Below are positions 1 through 8,237 of a DNA stretch of 64,000 nucleotides, one piece after another. The translations under genes were made by a program, and so were the position numbers. The DNA is taken from NCBI GenBank assembly GCA_013178015.1, contig JABLXR010000002.1:1-64000 (forward strand), given 5' to 3'. The DNA comes from Anaerolineae bacterium. Its GTDB lineage: Bacteria; Chloroflexota; Anaerolineae; DRVO01. Under the pieces are notes generated by a model. That model ran no database searches, was not told the DNA's origin, and saw nothing but the letters and a program-made list of their open reading frames with translations. How positions within the stretch are numbered: the stretch's first letter is position 1; each line of letters opens with the position of its first letter.

Positions 1-101
1 CTCCGCGACAACTGGATGTACGGGCCCTGCAGCGGCGCCTTCTGGAGCAGGGCGTGTTCCTGGGCGACGAAGCCCTGCTGCGTGAGCGTGGCCTGGCCTA
101 G
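1..101 (+). CDS. FAD-dependent oxidoreductase, C-terminal end only (fourth tandem copy)
   Basis: The window opens inside a reading frame that ends with TAG at 99-101. The last 32 residues include LLEQGVFLGDEALLRERGLA. This matches the extreme C-termini of the three complete paralogues downstream (LLRQQVYLGEPDRLGELGLH, LLRQNVHLGDAERLRELGLG, LLKQNVYLGEPDRLAQLGLA). It is therefore the 3' end of another member of the same tandem array, so the array has at least four copies. The rest lies outside the window. The call rests on alignment with its neighbours and is solid for so short a fragment. Confidence 0.75.
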   Translation, partial: PRQLDVRALQRRLLEQGVFLGDEALLRERGLA

Positions 102-164
102 GCTGACGTTCCCGGGCACTCAGCGCACGGCCCTACACCTGACTTAGCTGACTGTGCTGTGTGT

Positions 165-191
165 CCCGCCATGCCAGATGGGGATGGCGGG
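165..191 (+). terminator. hairpin after the partial oxidoreductase gene
   Basis: An 8-bp perfect inverted repeat (CCCGCCAT, 165-172, and ATGGCGGG, 184-191) closes an 11-nt loop. It lies 64 bp after the stop of the partial gene and is followed by CTGTCTGTC rather than a clean T-run. It may separate the first copy transcriptionally from the next. Confidence 0.4.
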
Positions 192-351
192 CTGTCTGTC
201 GCCATCCATTCGGCCGGTTCAGCGCTCAGGGCTGGTGTGCTGGGGCCGTTGACCGGTGCCGTCGGGGCAAGGCGATCTAGGACACCTTCGCCCCGGCCCG
301 AGAACTCGCGCAGCAGCTGGGGCGCGAACAGGACTTTGCAGGAGGCAGCGG

Positions 352-1779
352 ATGCCGGAGTCGATAGTGGAGCAAGCGCGGGAGATTCCCGTACTGGCCG
401 AGACCGAGGTGCTGGTGGCCGGAGGCGGCCTGGCAGGGGTGGCCGCAGCGGTTAGCGCCGCCCGCGCCGGCGCCAAGACGATCCTGGTGGAGCGGCTGGG
501 GCTGCTGGGCGGAGTCGCCACCGCCTCTCTCATGACCTCCATGGGTAACTTCATGACTCTCGTCGGCGGCCGACAGGTGGTCAAGGGCTTGCCTGAGGAG
601 ATGCTGGACAAGCTGGCGGCCCGGGATGCCACCATGGCGGACTGGCGCAACCGGTCGCTGCCTCAGTTACCGTACCATCAGGAGGCCATGCGCCACTTGC
701 TGGTGGAACTGGTGATGGACGCCGGAGTGGAGACGTTGCTGGAGACCTGGGTGGTAGGCGTGGTGAAGGAAGGCCGGAGGGTGTCGGCCGCCATCGCCGA
801 GAGCAAGAGCGGCCGTCAGGCCATCCTGGCCCAGCAGTTCGTGGATGCCACCGGAGACGCCGACCTGGCTTCCTGGGCAGGCGCACCGGTGCGCAACACC
901 CCTCCCGACTCGGGCACCATCCAGTTCCAGATGCGGGGCGTGGACATAGACGCCATCGTGGAATACTTCGAGACCCATCCGGAAGAGTGGCAGCAGTACG
1001 TGGACATGGTCACGCCCCTGGGGGACTTCATCGCCAACTGGCGGGAGCGGGGGATGTTCCACCTGCCCCACTGGGGGGCGCAGAAGATGAGCCTGATTCG
1101 GGAGGCCATCGCCCGGGGCGACTACGCCCGCGACGTGGGGTTGTGCCAGGCCATAGACGTCTTCGGCATGTTCGCCTACCGCTCATCCGGCGCGGTGCTG
1201 ATCAACTCCTGCAACTTCGCCATAGACCACCTGGACATCAGGACCCACTCGCGGGCGGAGATGGAGGCGCGGCGGCTGATCCCCTACATCGCCGAGTTCC
1301 TGGTGAAGCACTTCCCGGGGTTCGAGAAGGCGTACGTGTCCGAGTCGGCGGCGGTGACGGGAGTGCGCTACACCCGCTGGATTGACGCCGGCTTCGACTT
1401 CACCCCGGCTGACGTGGCCAGTGGACGCAAGTTCCCCGACGTGATCGGCGTTCTCTCCAAGCCCGTGAGGCACCCGATGGGGGGCAACGCCTACCAGCCG
1501 GTGGCCACCGAGCTACCTTACCGCATCATGCTGCCCCAAGGCGTGGACAACGTCATCGTGGGCAGTGGCAAGAGCGTCTCGACCGACCCGCGTGGTCTGC
1601 TGCGGGCCGAGCCCTGCTGCCTGGTTCTGGGCCAGGCCGCCGGAGTGGCCGCCGCCTTGGGGGCTCGGTCGGGCTCGCGTCTGCCGGAGTTGCCTATGGC
1701 CGAGGTGCAGCGGCAGTTGCTGCGCCAGCAGGTGTACCTGGGAGAGCCCGATCGGCTGGGGGAACTGGGACTGCATTGA
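352..1779 (+). CDS. FAD-dependent oxidoreductase (FAD_oxidored family), tandem copy A
   Basis: A 475-residue flavoprotein of the FAD_oxidored family (PF12831). A Rossmann FAD-binding segment lies near residues 19-50 (VLVAGGGLAGVAAA, the GxGxxG signature at 24-29, then an acidic residue in VER). A second dinucleotide-binding region (QQFVDATGDADLA) and a C-terminal FAD segment (GVDNVIVGSGKSVSTDPRGL) follow. ATG 352 is chosen because GGAGG lies 6 bases upstream and the product then has the same length as copy B; the reading frame is open further upstream but shows no similarity there. The substrate is unknown. Members of this family often sit in carbohydrate or aromatic utilisation loci, and here the neighbours are UroD-like proteins and an SDR. 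Large blocks are near-identical to copies B and C. Confidence 0.88.
   Translation: MPESIVEQAREIPVLAETEVLVAGGGLAGVAAAVSAARAGAKTILVERLGLLGGVATASLMTSMGNFMTLVGGRQVVKGLPEEMLDKLAARDATMADWRNRSLPQLPYHQEAMRHLLVELVMDAGVETLLETWVVGVVKEGRRVSAAIAESKSGRQAILAQQFVDATGDADLASWAGAPVRNTPPDSGTIQFQMRGVDIDAIVEYFETHPEEWQQYVDMVTPLGDFIANWRERGMFHLPHWGAQKMSLIREAIARGDYARDVGLCQAIDVFGMFAYRSSGAVLINSCNFAIDHLDIRTHSRAEMEARRLIPYIAEFLVKHFPGFEKAYVSESAAVTGVRYTRWIDAGFDFTPADVASGRKFPDVIGVLSKPVRHPMGGNAYQPVATELPYRIMLPQGVDNVIVGSGKSVSTDPRGLLRAEPCCLVLGQAAGVAAALGARSGSRLPELPMAEVQRQLLRQQVYLGEPDRLGELGLH
1057..1398 (+). repeat. block shared with copy C, apparently without mismatch
   Basis: By eye, 342 consecutive bases of copy A match 4019-4360 of copy C at a constant offset of 2962, with no difference noticed even at silent positions. 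Flanking coding sequence on both sides is clearly diverged. The inner part (about 1200-1398) is also almost identical to copy B (about 2686-2884), with one noticed silent difference (TTC versus TTT). Confidence 0.75.
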
Positions 1780-1839
1780 GCGCCTGCGTAAGGGCATCGC
1801 TAGTGAGCGCTCCTGAAAGGGACGCCCGAGGAGGAAAGT

Positions 1840-3267
1840 GTGACGCAGACTGTGGTCGAGCCGGAACGCCAGATACCGGTTATGGACGAAGTGGGGGTGC
1901 TGGTGGCCGGTGGGGGCCTTGCCGGCGTGGCCGCGGCGGTTGCGGCGGCGCGCGCCGGCGCCAGGACCATGCTGATCGAGAGATTGGGGTTACTGGGTGG
2001 GGTGGCCACCGCCTCTCTCATGACCTCCATGGGTAACGACGCCACGGTAGCGAACAACCGGCTGGTGGTGCGAGGCATTCTGGAAGAGATGTTCGACAAG
2101 CTGGCGGCCCGGGATGCCACCATGGCGGACTGGCGCAACCGGTCGCTGCCTCAGTTACCGTACCATCAGGAGGCCATGCGCCACCTGCTGGTGGAACTGG
2201 TGATGGACGCCGGCGTCGAGACCCTGCTGGAGACCTGGGTGGTGGGCGTGGTGAAGGAAGGCCGGAGGGTGTCGGCCGCCATCGCCGAGAGCAAGAGCGG
2301 CCGTCAGGCCATCCTGGCCCAGCAGTTCGTGGATGCCACCGGAGACGCCGACCTGGCCGCCTGGGCGGGCGCGCCCTTCCGGCACACTCCGCCGGATTCG
2401 GGCACCATCCAGTTCCAGATGCGGGGCGTGGACATAGACGCCGTCGTGGAATACTTCGAGACCCATCCGGAAGAGTGGCAGCAGCACCAGGACCACGTCA
2501 CCACCCTGGACGAGTTCGTGAGCAACTGGCGGGAGCGGGGCATGTTCCACCTGCCCCACGGCGGCACCCACCACATGACCCTGGTGCAGGAGGCGATCGC
2601 CAGGGGCGACTACGCCGAGCACGTGGGCCTGTGCCGAAGGATAGATATCTTCGGCATGTTCGCCTACCGCTCATCCGGTACGGTGCTGATCAACTCCTGC
2701 AACTTCGCCATAGACCACCTGGACATCAGGACCCACTCGCGGGCGGAGATGGAGGCGCGGCGGCTGATCCCCTACATCGCCGAGTTTCTGGTGAAGCACT
2801 TCCCGGGGTTCGAGAAGGCGTACGTGTCCGAGTCGGCGGCGGTGACGGGAGTGCGCTACACCCGCTGGATTGACGCCGGCTTCGACTTCACGGCGGAGGA
2901 GCTGGGGCAGGAGAGCCGGTTCGAGGACGTGATCGGCACGGTGGCCATGCGGAACAAGCACCCGAGAGGGGGAACGCTCTTCGGCCCGGGCTACGCCGAC
3001 GTCCCCTATCGAGTCATGCTGCCCCAGAGAGTGGAGAACGTCATCGTTGCCAGCGGGAAGAGCATCTCCACTCAGCCTCGGGGACTCCTCCGGGCGGAGG
3101 GCCACTGCGTGGTCCTGGGTCAGGGTGCTGGGGTCGCGGCGGCCGTTGCTGCCGAGGACGGGACGACCGCGCAGGGCGTGAACATAAGAGCAGTGCAACA
3201 GGAGTTGCTGCGACAGAACGTGCACCTGGGAGATGCTGAACGCCTCAGAGAGTTGGGCCTGGGTTAG
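1840..3267 (+). CDS. FAD-dependent oxidoreductase, tandem copy B
   Basis: A 475-residue paralogue of copy A in the same family and with the same layout: N-terminal FAD signature VLVAGGGLAGVAAA, a central GDADLAAWAG segment, and a C-terminal segment NVIVASGKSISTQPRGLLRA. The GTG start at 1840 follows a GAGGAGGAAA Shine-Dalgarno run closely. It begins 60 bp after copy A ends, so the two are probably co-transcribed. Residues about 85-180 and 280-350 are almost the same as copy A at DNA level, whereas the N-terminus, the segment around 185-260 and the last 130 residues have diverged. The divergent parts may set substrate range while the shared cores are kept alike by gene conversion (inference). 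Confidence 0.88.
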   Translation: MTQTVVEPERQIPVMDEVGVLVAGGGLAGVAAAVAAARAGARTMLIERLGLLGGVATASLMTSMGNDATVANNRLVVRGILEEMFDKLAARDATMADWRNRSLPQLPYHQEAMRHLLVELVMDAGVETLLETWVVGVVKEGRRVSAAIAESKSGRQAILAQQFVDATGDADLAAWAGAPFRHTPPDSGTIQFQMRGVDIDAVVEYFETHPEEWQQHQDHVTTLDEFVSNWRERGMFHLPHGGTHHMTLVQEAIARGDYAEHVGLCRRIDIFGMFAYRSSGTVLINSCNFAIDHLDIRTHSRAEMEARRLIPYIAEFLVKHFPGFEKAYVSESAAVTGVRYTRWIDAGFDFTAEELGQESRFEDVIGTVAMRNKHPRGGTLFGPGYADVPYRVMLPQRVENVIVASGKSISTQPRGLLRAEGHCVVLGQGAGVAAAVAAEDGTTAQGVNIRAVQQELLRQNVHLGDAERLRELGLG

Positions 3268-3316
3268 GCCCGGGCCCCCTCGGGCGGTGAACCGAAGGCC
3301 CCAAGGAGTGAGACAG

Positions 3317-4747
3317 ATGGGTGAGATCACGGAACCGAGACGGGAGATCCCGGTCCTGGACGAGGCCGACGTCCTGGTGGCCGGTGGCGGCGTAGCGGGA
3401 GTAGCGGCGGCGGTAGCAGCGGCGCGGGCCGGGGCGAAGACGGTGCTGGTGGAGCGGATGGGCGTACTCGGTGGGGTAGCATCGGCCGCTTTGATGACCT
3501 CCATCACCAACTTCGCCTTCACCGGCGACGGGCGGCTGGTCACGCGAGGGATTCTGGAAGAGGTGCTGGACAAGCTGGGAGAGCGGGCCGCGACCACGCC
3601 GGACTGGCGCACGCGGAAGTTGCCCCAGTGGCCCTTCGATCAGGAGGTATTCCGCCACCTGCTGGTCGAGATGGTGATGGATGCGGGCGTGGAGACCTAC
3701 CTGGAGACGTGGGTGACGGACGTGCTCAAGGAGGGGAGCCTGCTCCGGGGAGTAACTACCGAGAGCAAGGGCGGCCGTCAGGCCATCCTGGCCCAGCAGT
3801 TCGTGGATGCCACCGGAGACGCCGACCTGGCTGCGTGGGCAGGCGCACCGGTGCGCAACACCCCTCCCGACTCGGGCAGCCTTCTCTTCCAGATGCGGGG
3901 CGTGGACATAGAGGCCATCGTGGAATACTTCGAGACCCATCCGGAAGAGTGGCAGCAGTACTCCGACCGGGTGACTCCGGTGGAAGACTTCATCGCCAAC
4001 TGGCGCGAGCGAGGGGTATTCCACCTGCCCCACTGGGGGGCGCAGAAGATGAGCCTGATTCGGGAGGCCATCGCCCGGGGCGACTACGCCCGCGACGTGG
4101 GGTTGTGCCAGGCCATAGACGTCTTCGGCATGTTCGCCTACCGCTCATCCGGCGCGGTGCTGATCAACTCCTGCAACTTCGCCATAGACCACCTGGACAT
4201 CAGGACCCACTCGCGGGCGGAGATGGAGGCGCGGCGGCTGATCCCCTACATCGCCGAGTTCCTGGTGAAGCACTTCCCGGGGTTCGAGAAGGCGTACGTG
4301 TCCGAGTCGGCGGCGGTGACGGGAGTGCGCTACACCCGCTGGATTGACGCCGGCTTCGACCTCACGGCGCAGCAGGTGGCCGACGGAGCCACCTTCGACG
4401 ATGTCATCGGGGTGCAGACGGCCTACTACCGGCATTCGCGAGGCGGGGTGGTGCACCCACCTCGCTCGCACGATGTCCCCTACCGCATCATGCTGCCCCA
4501 AGGGGTGGACAACGTGGTCATCGGCAGCGGCAAGAGCGTCTCTACCGATCCCAGGGGCCTGGTGCGAGGTCAGGCGTCCTGCTACCTAATCGGGCAAGGG
4601 GCGGGCGTCGCTTGCGCTGTGGCGGCTCGCTCGGGTACCTCGGCGCGGGGAGTGAGTATCACCTCGGTACAGGAAGAGCTGCTGAAGCAGAACGTATACC
4701 TCGGCGAGCCGGATCGGCTGGCGCAGCTCGGCCTGGCTTCGGTCTAG
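3317..4747 (+). CDS. FAD-dependent oxidoreductase, tandem copy C
   Basis: A 476-residue paralogue of copies A and B. The FAD signature (VLVAGGGVAGVAAA) and the C-terminal FAD segment (NVVIGSGKSVSTDPRGL) are intact. ATG 3317 has AAGGAG about 9 bases upstream; upstream codons in frame are unrelated. It is a mosaic. Residues about 75-155 are diverged from A and B, yet 4019-4360 matches copy A without visible change and the segment coding GGRQAILAQQFVDATGDADL matches both. It lies 49 bp after copy B and 27 bp before the UroD-like gene, which points to one transcription unit. Confidence 0.88.
   Translation: MGEITEPRREIPVLDEADVLVAGGGVAGVAAAVAAARAGAKTVLVERMGVLGGVASAALMTSITNFAFTGDGRLVTRGILEEVLDKLGERAATTPDWRTRKLPQWPFDQEVFRHLLVEMVMDAGVETYLETWVTDVLKEGSLLRGVTTESKGGRQAILAQQFVDATGDADLAAWAGAPVRNTPPDSGSLLFQMRGVDIEAIVEYFETHPEEWQQYSDRVTPVEDFIANWRERGVFHLPHWGAQKMSLIREAIARGDYARDVGLCQAIDVFGMFAYRSSGAVLINSCNFAIDHLDIRTHSRAEMEARRLIPYIAEFLVKHFPGFEKAYVSESAAVTGVRYTRWIDAGFDLTAQQVADGATFDDVIGVQTAYYRHSRGGVVHPPRSHDVPYRIMLPQGVDNVVIGSGKSVSTDPRGLVRGQASCYLIGQGAGVACAVAARSGTSARGVSITSVQEELLKQNVYLGEPDRLAQLGLASV
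4019..4360 (+). repeat. block shared with copy A, apparently without mismatch
   Basis: Counterpart of 1057-1398. The match begins in TTCCACCTGCCCCACTGG and ends at GGCTTCGAC, where both genes diverge at the next codon. Confidence 0.75.
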
Positions 4748-4774
4748 GTGGGGCAGGGAGAGGGCGAGCCACAC

Positions 4775-5860
4775 ATGAACTCCCGCGAGCGCCTGGATGC
4801 CTGCCTTTCGTTCGGCGAGCCGGACCGCCTGTTCTACTACTCCATGCGGGCGCCCACGGCCACGATCCAGCGCTGGGAAGAGGAAGGTCTGCCCCGGGGG
4901 GTCGACCTGGCGGAGTACTTCGGCCTCGACGCCATGCTGGCCCCCTTCTGGCGCATCCCGCTAGACCTGGGGCCTGTGCCACCACACCCGAGGACGATCC
5001 TCCAGGAGACGGAGCAGCACCTGGTCTACACCAACCCGGTAGGGGCGGTAGTGAGGGAGTACAAGGACCGGCGGGACTTCGGCTCCATGCAGTGGCTCGA
5101 CTTCCCAGTCAAGGAGCGGAGTTCCTTTGCCGAGCTCAAAGCCCGCTACCAGGCCGATGAGCCCTCGCGCTACCCTCCGGACTGGGCCTCGCGCGTACAG
5201 CAGTGGCGGGGGCGGGACTACCCGCTGGTTCTGGTGGCCCACGGGCCATTCGCCCAGCTGCGGGACTGGATGGGCGTAGAGGGGGCCTGCGTCGCCTTCC
5301 ACGACCAACCGAGGCTGGTGGAGGAGATGGTCGAGTTTTGGACGGGCTTCGTCCTGGACGCAGTCGCCGGGGCCCTGCGCGATGTCGAAGTGGACTGGTT
5401 CCTCCTGGGCGCCGAGGACATGGCCTACAAGACGGCCTCCCTCCTCTCGCCCCAGACGGTGCGGCGCTTCCTGGCGCCCAGCTACCGACGCATCGCGGAC
5501 TTCCTGCACAGCAGGGGCGTCAGGCACGTGATCATCGACAGCGACGGCAATGTAAGCGAGCTCATCCCCATCTGGCTCGACGCCGGCATGACGGGAACGA
5601 CGCCGCTGGAGGTGGCGGCCGGTATGGATCCGGTGGCGGTGCGCCGCCAGTGTCCCTCGCTGGCCATGATCGGAGGCATTGACAAGCGCGCTTTGATGCA
5701 GGGCCCGCGGGCCATCGAGGCTGAGGTGCTGTCGAAGATGCCCGTGCTGGGCAAGTCGGCGGGATACATACCAGCGCTGGACCACATCATCTCCCCCGAC
5801 ATTCCTTTGTCGGGCTTCCGGCACTACATGGAGACCTTGAAGCGTGTGGCTGCCGGCTGA
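4775..5860 (+). CDS. uroporphyrinogen decarboxylase-like protein
   Basis: A 361-residue protein of the UroD/MtaA-like TIM-barrel family (PF01208). The N-terminus MNSRERLDACLSFGEPDRLF is the usual opening of the non-haem members. The C-terminal core MIGGIDKRALMQGPRAIEAE, followed by GYIPALDHIISPDIPL, matches the family's substrate-pocket end. It is probably not haem UroD: the canonical N-terminal RQAGR motif is absent and no haem genes are near. Such proteins often act as corrinoid methyltransferases or as partners in unusual catabolism, but the substrate here is unknown. ATG 4775 was chosen as the conserved family start; an in-frame GTG lies 27 bases upstream. Only 27 bp separates it from copy C. 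Confidence 0.8.
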   Translation: MNSRERLDACLSFGEPDRLFYYSMRAPTATIQRWEEEGLPRGVDLAEYFGLDAMLAPFWRIPLDLGPVPPHPRTILQETEQHLVYTNPVGAVVREYKDRRDFGSMQWLDFPVKERSSFAELKARYQADEPSRYPPDWASRVQQWRGRDYPLVLVAHGPFAQLRDWMGVEGACVAFHDQPRLVEEMVEFWTGFVLDAVAGALRDVEVDWFLLGAEDMAYKTASLLSPQTVRRFLAPSYRRIADFLHSRGVRHVIIDSDGNVSELIPIWLDAGMTGTTPLEVAAGMDPVAVRRQCPSLAMIGGIDKRALMQGPRAIEAEVLSKMPVLGKSAGYIPALDHIISPDIPLSGFRHYMETLKRVAAG

Positions 5861-5894
5861 TGGCGGCCACCGAGACCGATCGGGAGACACGGAC

Positions 5895-6659
5895 ATGGTA
5901 AGTGGACTCGGGTTGAGCGGCCGGGTGGCCCTCGTTACCGGCGCCGGCATCGGCATCGGCAGGAGTGCGGCCCTGGCCCTGAGCAAGGCAGGGGCCCAGG
6001 TGGCGGTGCACTGCTTCCGCAGTCGAGAGCAGGCCCAGGAGGTGGTGGAGCTCATCTCGGCCGACGGCGGCAGCGCCTTTCTGATCCAGGCCGACCTGAC
6101 GCAGCCGTCCGAGGCGCAGCGCACGATCGAAGAGGTCCGGAGAGAAGCCGGTCGGCTGGACATCCTGGTGAACAACGCCGGTGGCATCAATCGGCGCGTG
6201 CCCATGGAGGAGGTGACCCCCGAGTTGCTGCGGGAGATGCTGGACGTCAACCTGCTCAGCGCCCTTCTGGTAACGCAGGCCTCCCTACCCTTGCTCAGGC
6301 AGTCCGACGGCGCCGCCATCATCAACATCACCAGCATCGCTGCGTACACTGGGGCGCCTGGGGCCTGTCACTACGGTGCGGCCAAGGCGGCCCTGGGGGC
6401 GATGACCCGAGGCTGGGCCAAGGAGCTCGCCCCCGACGGGATCCGGGTGAACGCAGTGGCGCCGGGCGTGATCGAGACTCGCTTCCACGAACGCGTCTCC
6501 TCACCGGAACGGATGCAGGCTTTCCGTGAGGCCACTCCCCTGGGGCGTAATGGGCACCCGGACGAGGTAGCCGGGGCCATCGTCATGCTCGCCAGTAACT
6601 GGGGCTCGTTTGTGACCGGTGAGACCATACACGTGAATGGGGGGCTGTTGATGGTGTAG
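5895..6659 (+). CDS. short-chain dehydrogenase/reductase (SDR)
   Basis: A 254-residue classical SDR. It has the TGAGIGIGR NAD(P)-binding motif near residues 16-24, NNAGG near 95, the catalytic serine in NITSIAAYTG and the catalytic YGAAK Tyr-Lys pair. The C-terminus (ETIHVNGGLLMV) is the usual ending of FabG-like proteins. It probably oxidises a hydroxyl or reduces a keto group on the same metabolite handled by the adjacent flavoproteins. ATG 5895 follows CGGGAG; the in-frame codons upstream overlap the end of the UroD-like gene and are not conserved. Cofactor preference cannot be read safely. Confidence 0.88.
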   Translation: MVSGLGLSGRVALVTGAGIGIGRSAALALSKAGAQVAVHCFRSREQAQEVVELISADGGSAFLIQADLTQPSEAQRTIEEVRREAGRLDILVNNAGGINRRVPMEEVTPELLREMLDVNLLSALLVTQASLPLLRQSDGAAIINITSIAAYTGAPGACHYGAAKAALGAMTRGWAKELAPDGIRVNAVAPGVIETRFHERVSSPERMQAFREATPLGRNGHPDEVAGAIVMLASNWGSFVTGETIHVNGGLLMV

Positions 6660-6740
6660 GGCCGAGTGGCCACTGGCCTCGCGATCGCGCCGTCATTCAC
6701 AACCCGCCGGGCGGCATCGTGCGGCGGCTGAGGAGCCAAG

Positions 6741-7049
6741 ATGCACAAGAACACTGCCAAAGCCAGGATGCTCGCCGGACGGCCTGCTATCCGCGGCATG
6801 GTGACTCTCGGATCGCCGCTGGCGGCCGCGGTGTTGTCGCAGCTGGGGCACGACTTCCTCCTGGTGGACAGCCAGCACGGCGCCAAGGGCCGCGAGTGCC
6901 TGCTTGCGGTAACCGGAGACCTTGCCGGGTGTTACGGGACTGCAGAAGGACCGCGGGTGGTCGGACTCGTGCGTGAGCCCCTTCGAAACCAGACACTTAG
7001 ACGAACAACGGAGGAGTGCCTTGCGCGCTCGAACGCTGTCACTGGATAG
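6741..7049 (+). pseudogene. truncated HpcH/HpaI-family aldolase remnant
   Basis: The frame starts MHKNTAKARMLAGRPAIRGM and continues with TLGSPLAAAVLSQLGHDFLLVDSQHG after one residue, which in full-length members of the HpcH/HpaI aldolase/citrate lyase family is residues about 10-45 of some 250. After QHG the resemblance fades; PRVVGLVREPL may be the following strand with a deletion before it. The frame ends at 7049, inside the next UroD-like gene, and no remaining aldolase sequence is seen. This is best read as a decayed aldolase of the same pathway cut off by a deletion. A short functional protein cannot be excluded, but it would lack the metal and substrate residues. Confidence 0.55.
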
Positions 7050-8151
7050 GCCGCCACAATCTCACGTCGAAGAGATCATGCGGCGACAGCGCGCCAGCCT
7101 GGCCTGGCAGCCGGTGGACCGCCTTCCTCTGGGTATCTGGATCAACCGGCCCGAGAATCGCGCCGACCTCGTCTTCGAGGACATACTCGACTACCGCACC
7201 TTCTTCACCCTTCAGGAACGCATCCTGAGCGACACTCTTGCAGTCGGGTCCGATATCGTCCCGGCGCTGGCCATCAACAACTTCGGCGACGGCATCCTGC
7301 CCTCGATGTTCGGGGCCGACCTCATCGTTCCACGGCCGGACATAGATGTCATTCAGGACCTGGGGCCGTGGGTGGTGCCGCTGCTGAAGAGCCGGTCGGA
7401 CATGGCTGCCCTGCGGAAGCCACCGCTGGATGGAGGGCTTTTCCCCACGGCCTGCGACGCCGTGCGCTACTACCGCGACCGAGCGCCCGACTGGCTGCCG
7501 ATAGTGACGCCCATGCGGCTGGGCCCCCTGAGCGTGGCCATGCTCCTGCGCGGGGAGGCCTTCTACACGGACTTGTACGAGCACCCTGGCGAGTTGCACC
7601 ACGTGCTGCAGGTATGCACGGAGACGTTCATCGAGACCGAGCAGCACCTCTTCGCTCTGGCGGGCATGTCGCTGAAGGACACCATCACCAACTTCGGCGT
7701 CTCGCTCGAGGGGGCGCTGCGGGTGGGTGAGGACTGCATCATCAACCTGCGGCCGGAGTTCATCGAGGAGTTCGTGGTGCCCTACTACGCCCAGATCGGG
7801 CGGGCCTTCGGTGGGCGAGTGCTCCTGCACTTCTGCAGCATGCCCCACACGCCCGGCGGCCATGTGGTGGAAGTGCTGCGGCGGCACCCGGACGTCTTCT
7901 CCGGAGTCAGCACTCAGCTGGGCGTGCAGCACTACCTGGCCCAGCAGGACGGCCTTCGGGGTATCCTGGGGGTGGAAGCCGGCTATGGCGTGGGCATCTC
8001 GAGCTATCGCGTCGAGTATGGCAGCTTCGCCGCCTGGGCGGAGCACCTGGCCAGGCGAGCCCCATTGAGGACCGGTCTCGTCCTCTACACCGAAGTGCGG
8101 ACGCTGGAGGAAGCACAGACGATGTGGCAGGACTGGCTGGCGGCCAGCTAG
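7021..8151 (+). CDS. uroporphyrinogen decarboxylase-like protein, second
   Basis: A 376-residue UroD/MtaA-like TIM-barrel protein, clearly diverged from the one at 4775. The opening SHVEEIMRRQRASLAWQPVD then RLPLGIW, and the C-terminal GGRVLLHFCSMPHTPGGH and ILGVEAGYGVG segments, fit the family. The start is placed at TTG 7021 because GGAGG ends 6 bases upstream; ATG 7078 is the alternative and would remove 19 residues. The gene's first 29 bases overlap the aldolase remnant. Function is unassigned; its position suggests a role with the FAD enzymes and SDR. It is the last gene of the plus-strand cluster and converges on the CorC gene. Confidence 0.78.
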   Translation: MRARTLSLDRPPQSHVEEIMRRQRASLAWQPVDRLPLGIWINRPENRADLVFEDILDYRTFFTLQERILSDTLAVGSDIVPALAINNFGDGILPSMFGADLIVPRPDIDVIQDLGPWVVPLLKSRSDMAALRKPPLDGGLFPTACDAVRYYRDRAPDWLPIVTPMRLGPLSVAMLLRGEAFYTDLYEHPGELHHVLQVCTETFIETEQHLFALAGMSLKDTITNFGVSLEGALRVGEDCIINLRPEFIEEFVVPYYAQIGRAFGGRVLLHFCSMPHTPGGHVVEVLRRHPDVFSGVSTQLGVQHYLAQQDGLRGILGVEAGYGVGISSYRVEYGSFAAWAEHLARRAPLRTGLVLYTEVRTLEEAQTMWQDWLAAS

Positions 8152-8237
8152 GGCTGGCTTGCCGGTGGCTCCGGGCAGCGTCAGAAGCGGCCCCCACGAA
8201 TCCGGGAGACTCCCAGACTTGGGCGTCGCTAGGAGGC

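Noticed and set aside
249-279. Possible promoter TTGACC with a downstream GATCTA before copy A
   Set aside because: The spacer is 19 bases and the -10 is poor, so support is too weak to list it as a feature.
4775-5860. Annotation as haem-pathway uroporphyrinogen decarboxylase (hemE)
   Set aside because: The haem-type N-terminal RQAGR motif is absent, two diverged paralogues sit together, and no haem biosynthesis genes are near.
4961-6349. 462-residue minus-strand frame over the UroD-like and SDR genes
   Set aside because: It is antisense to two well-supported genes and shows no protein family motifs.
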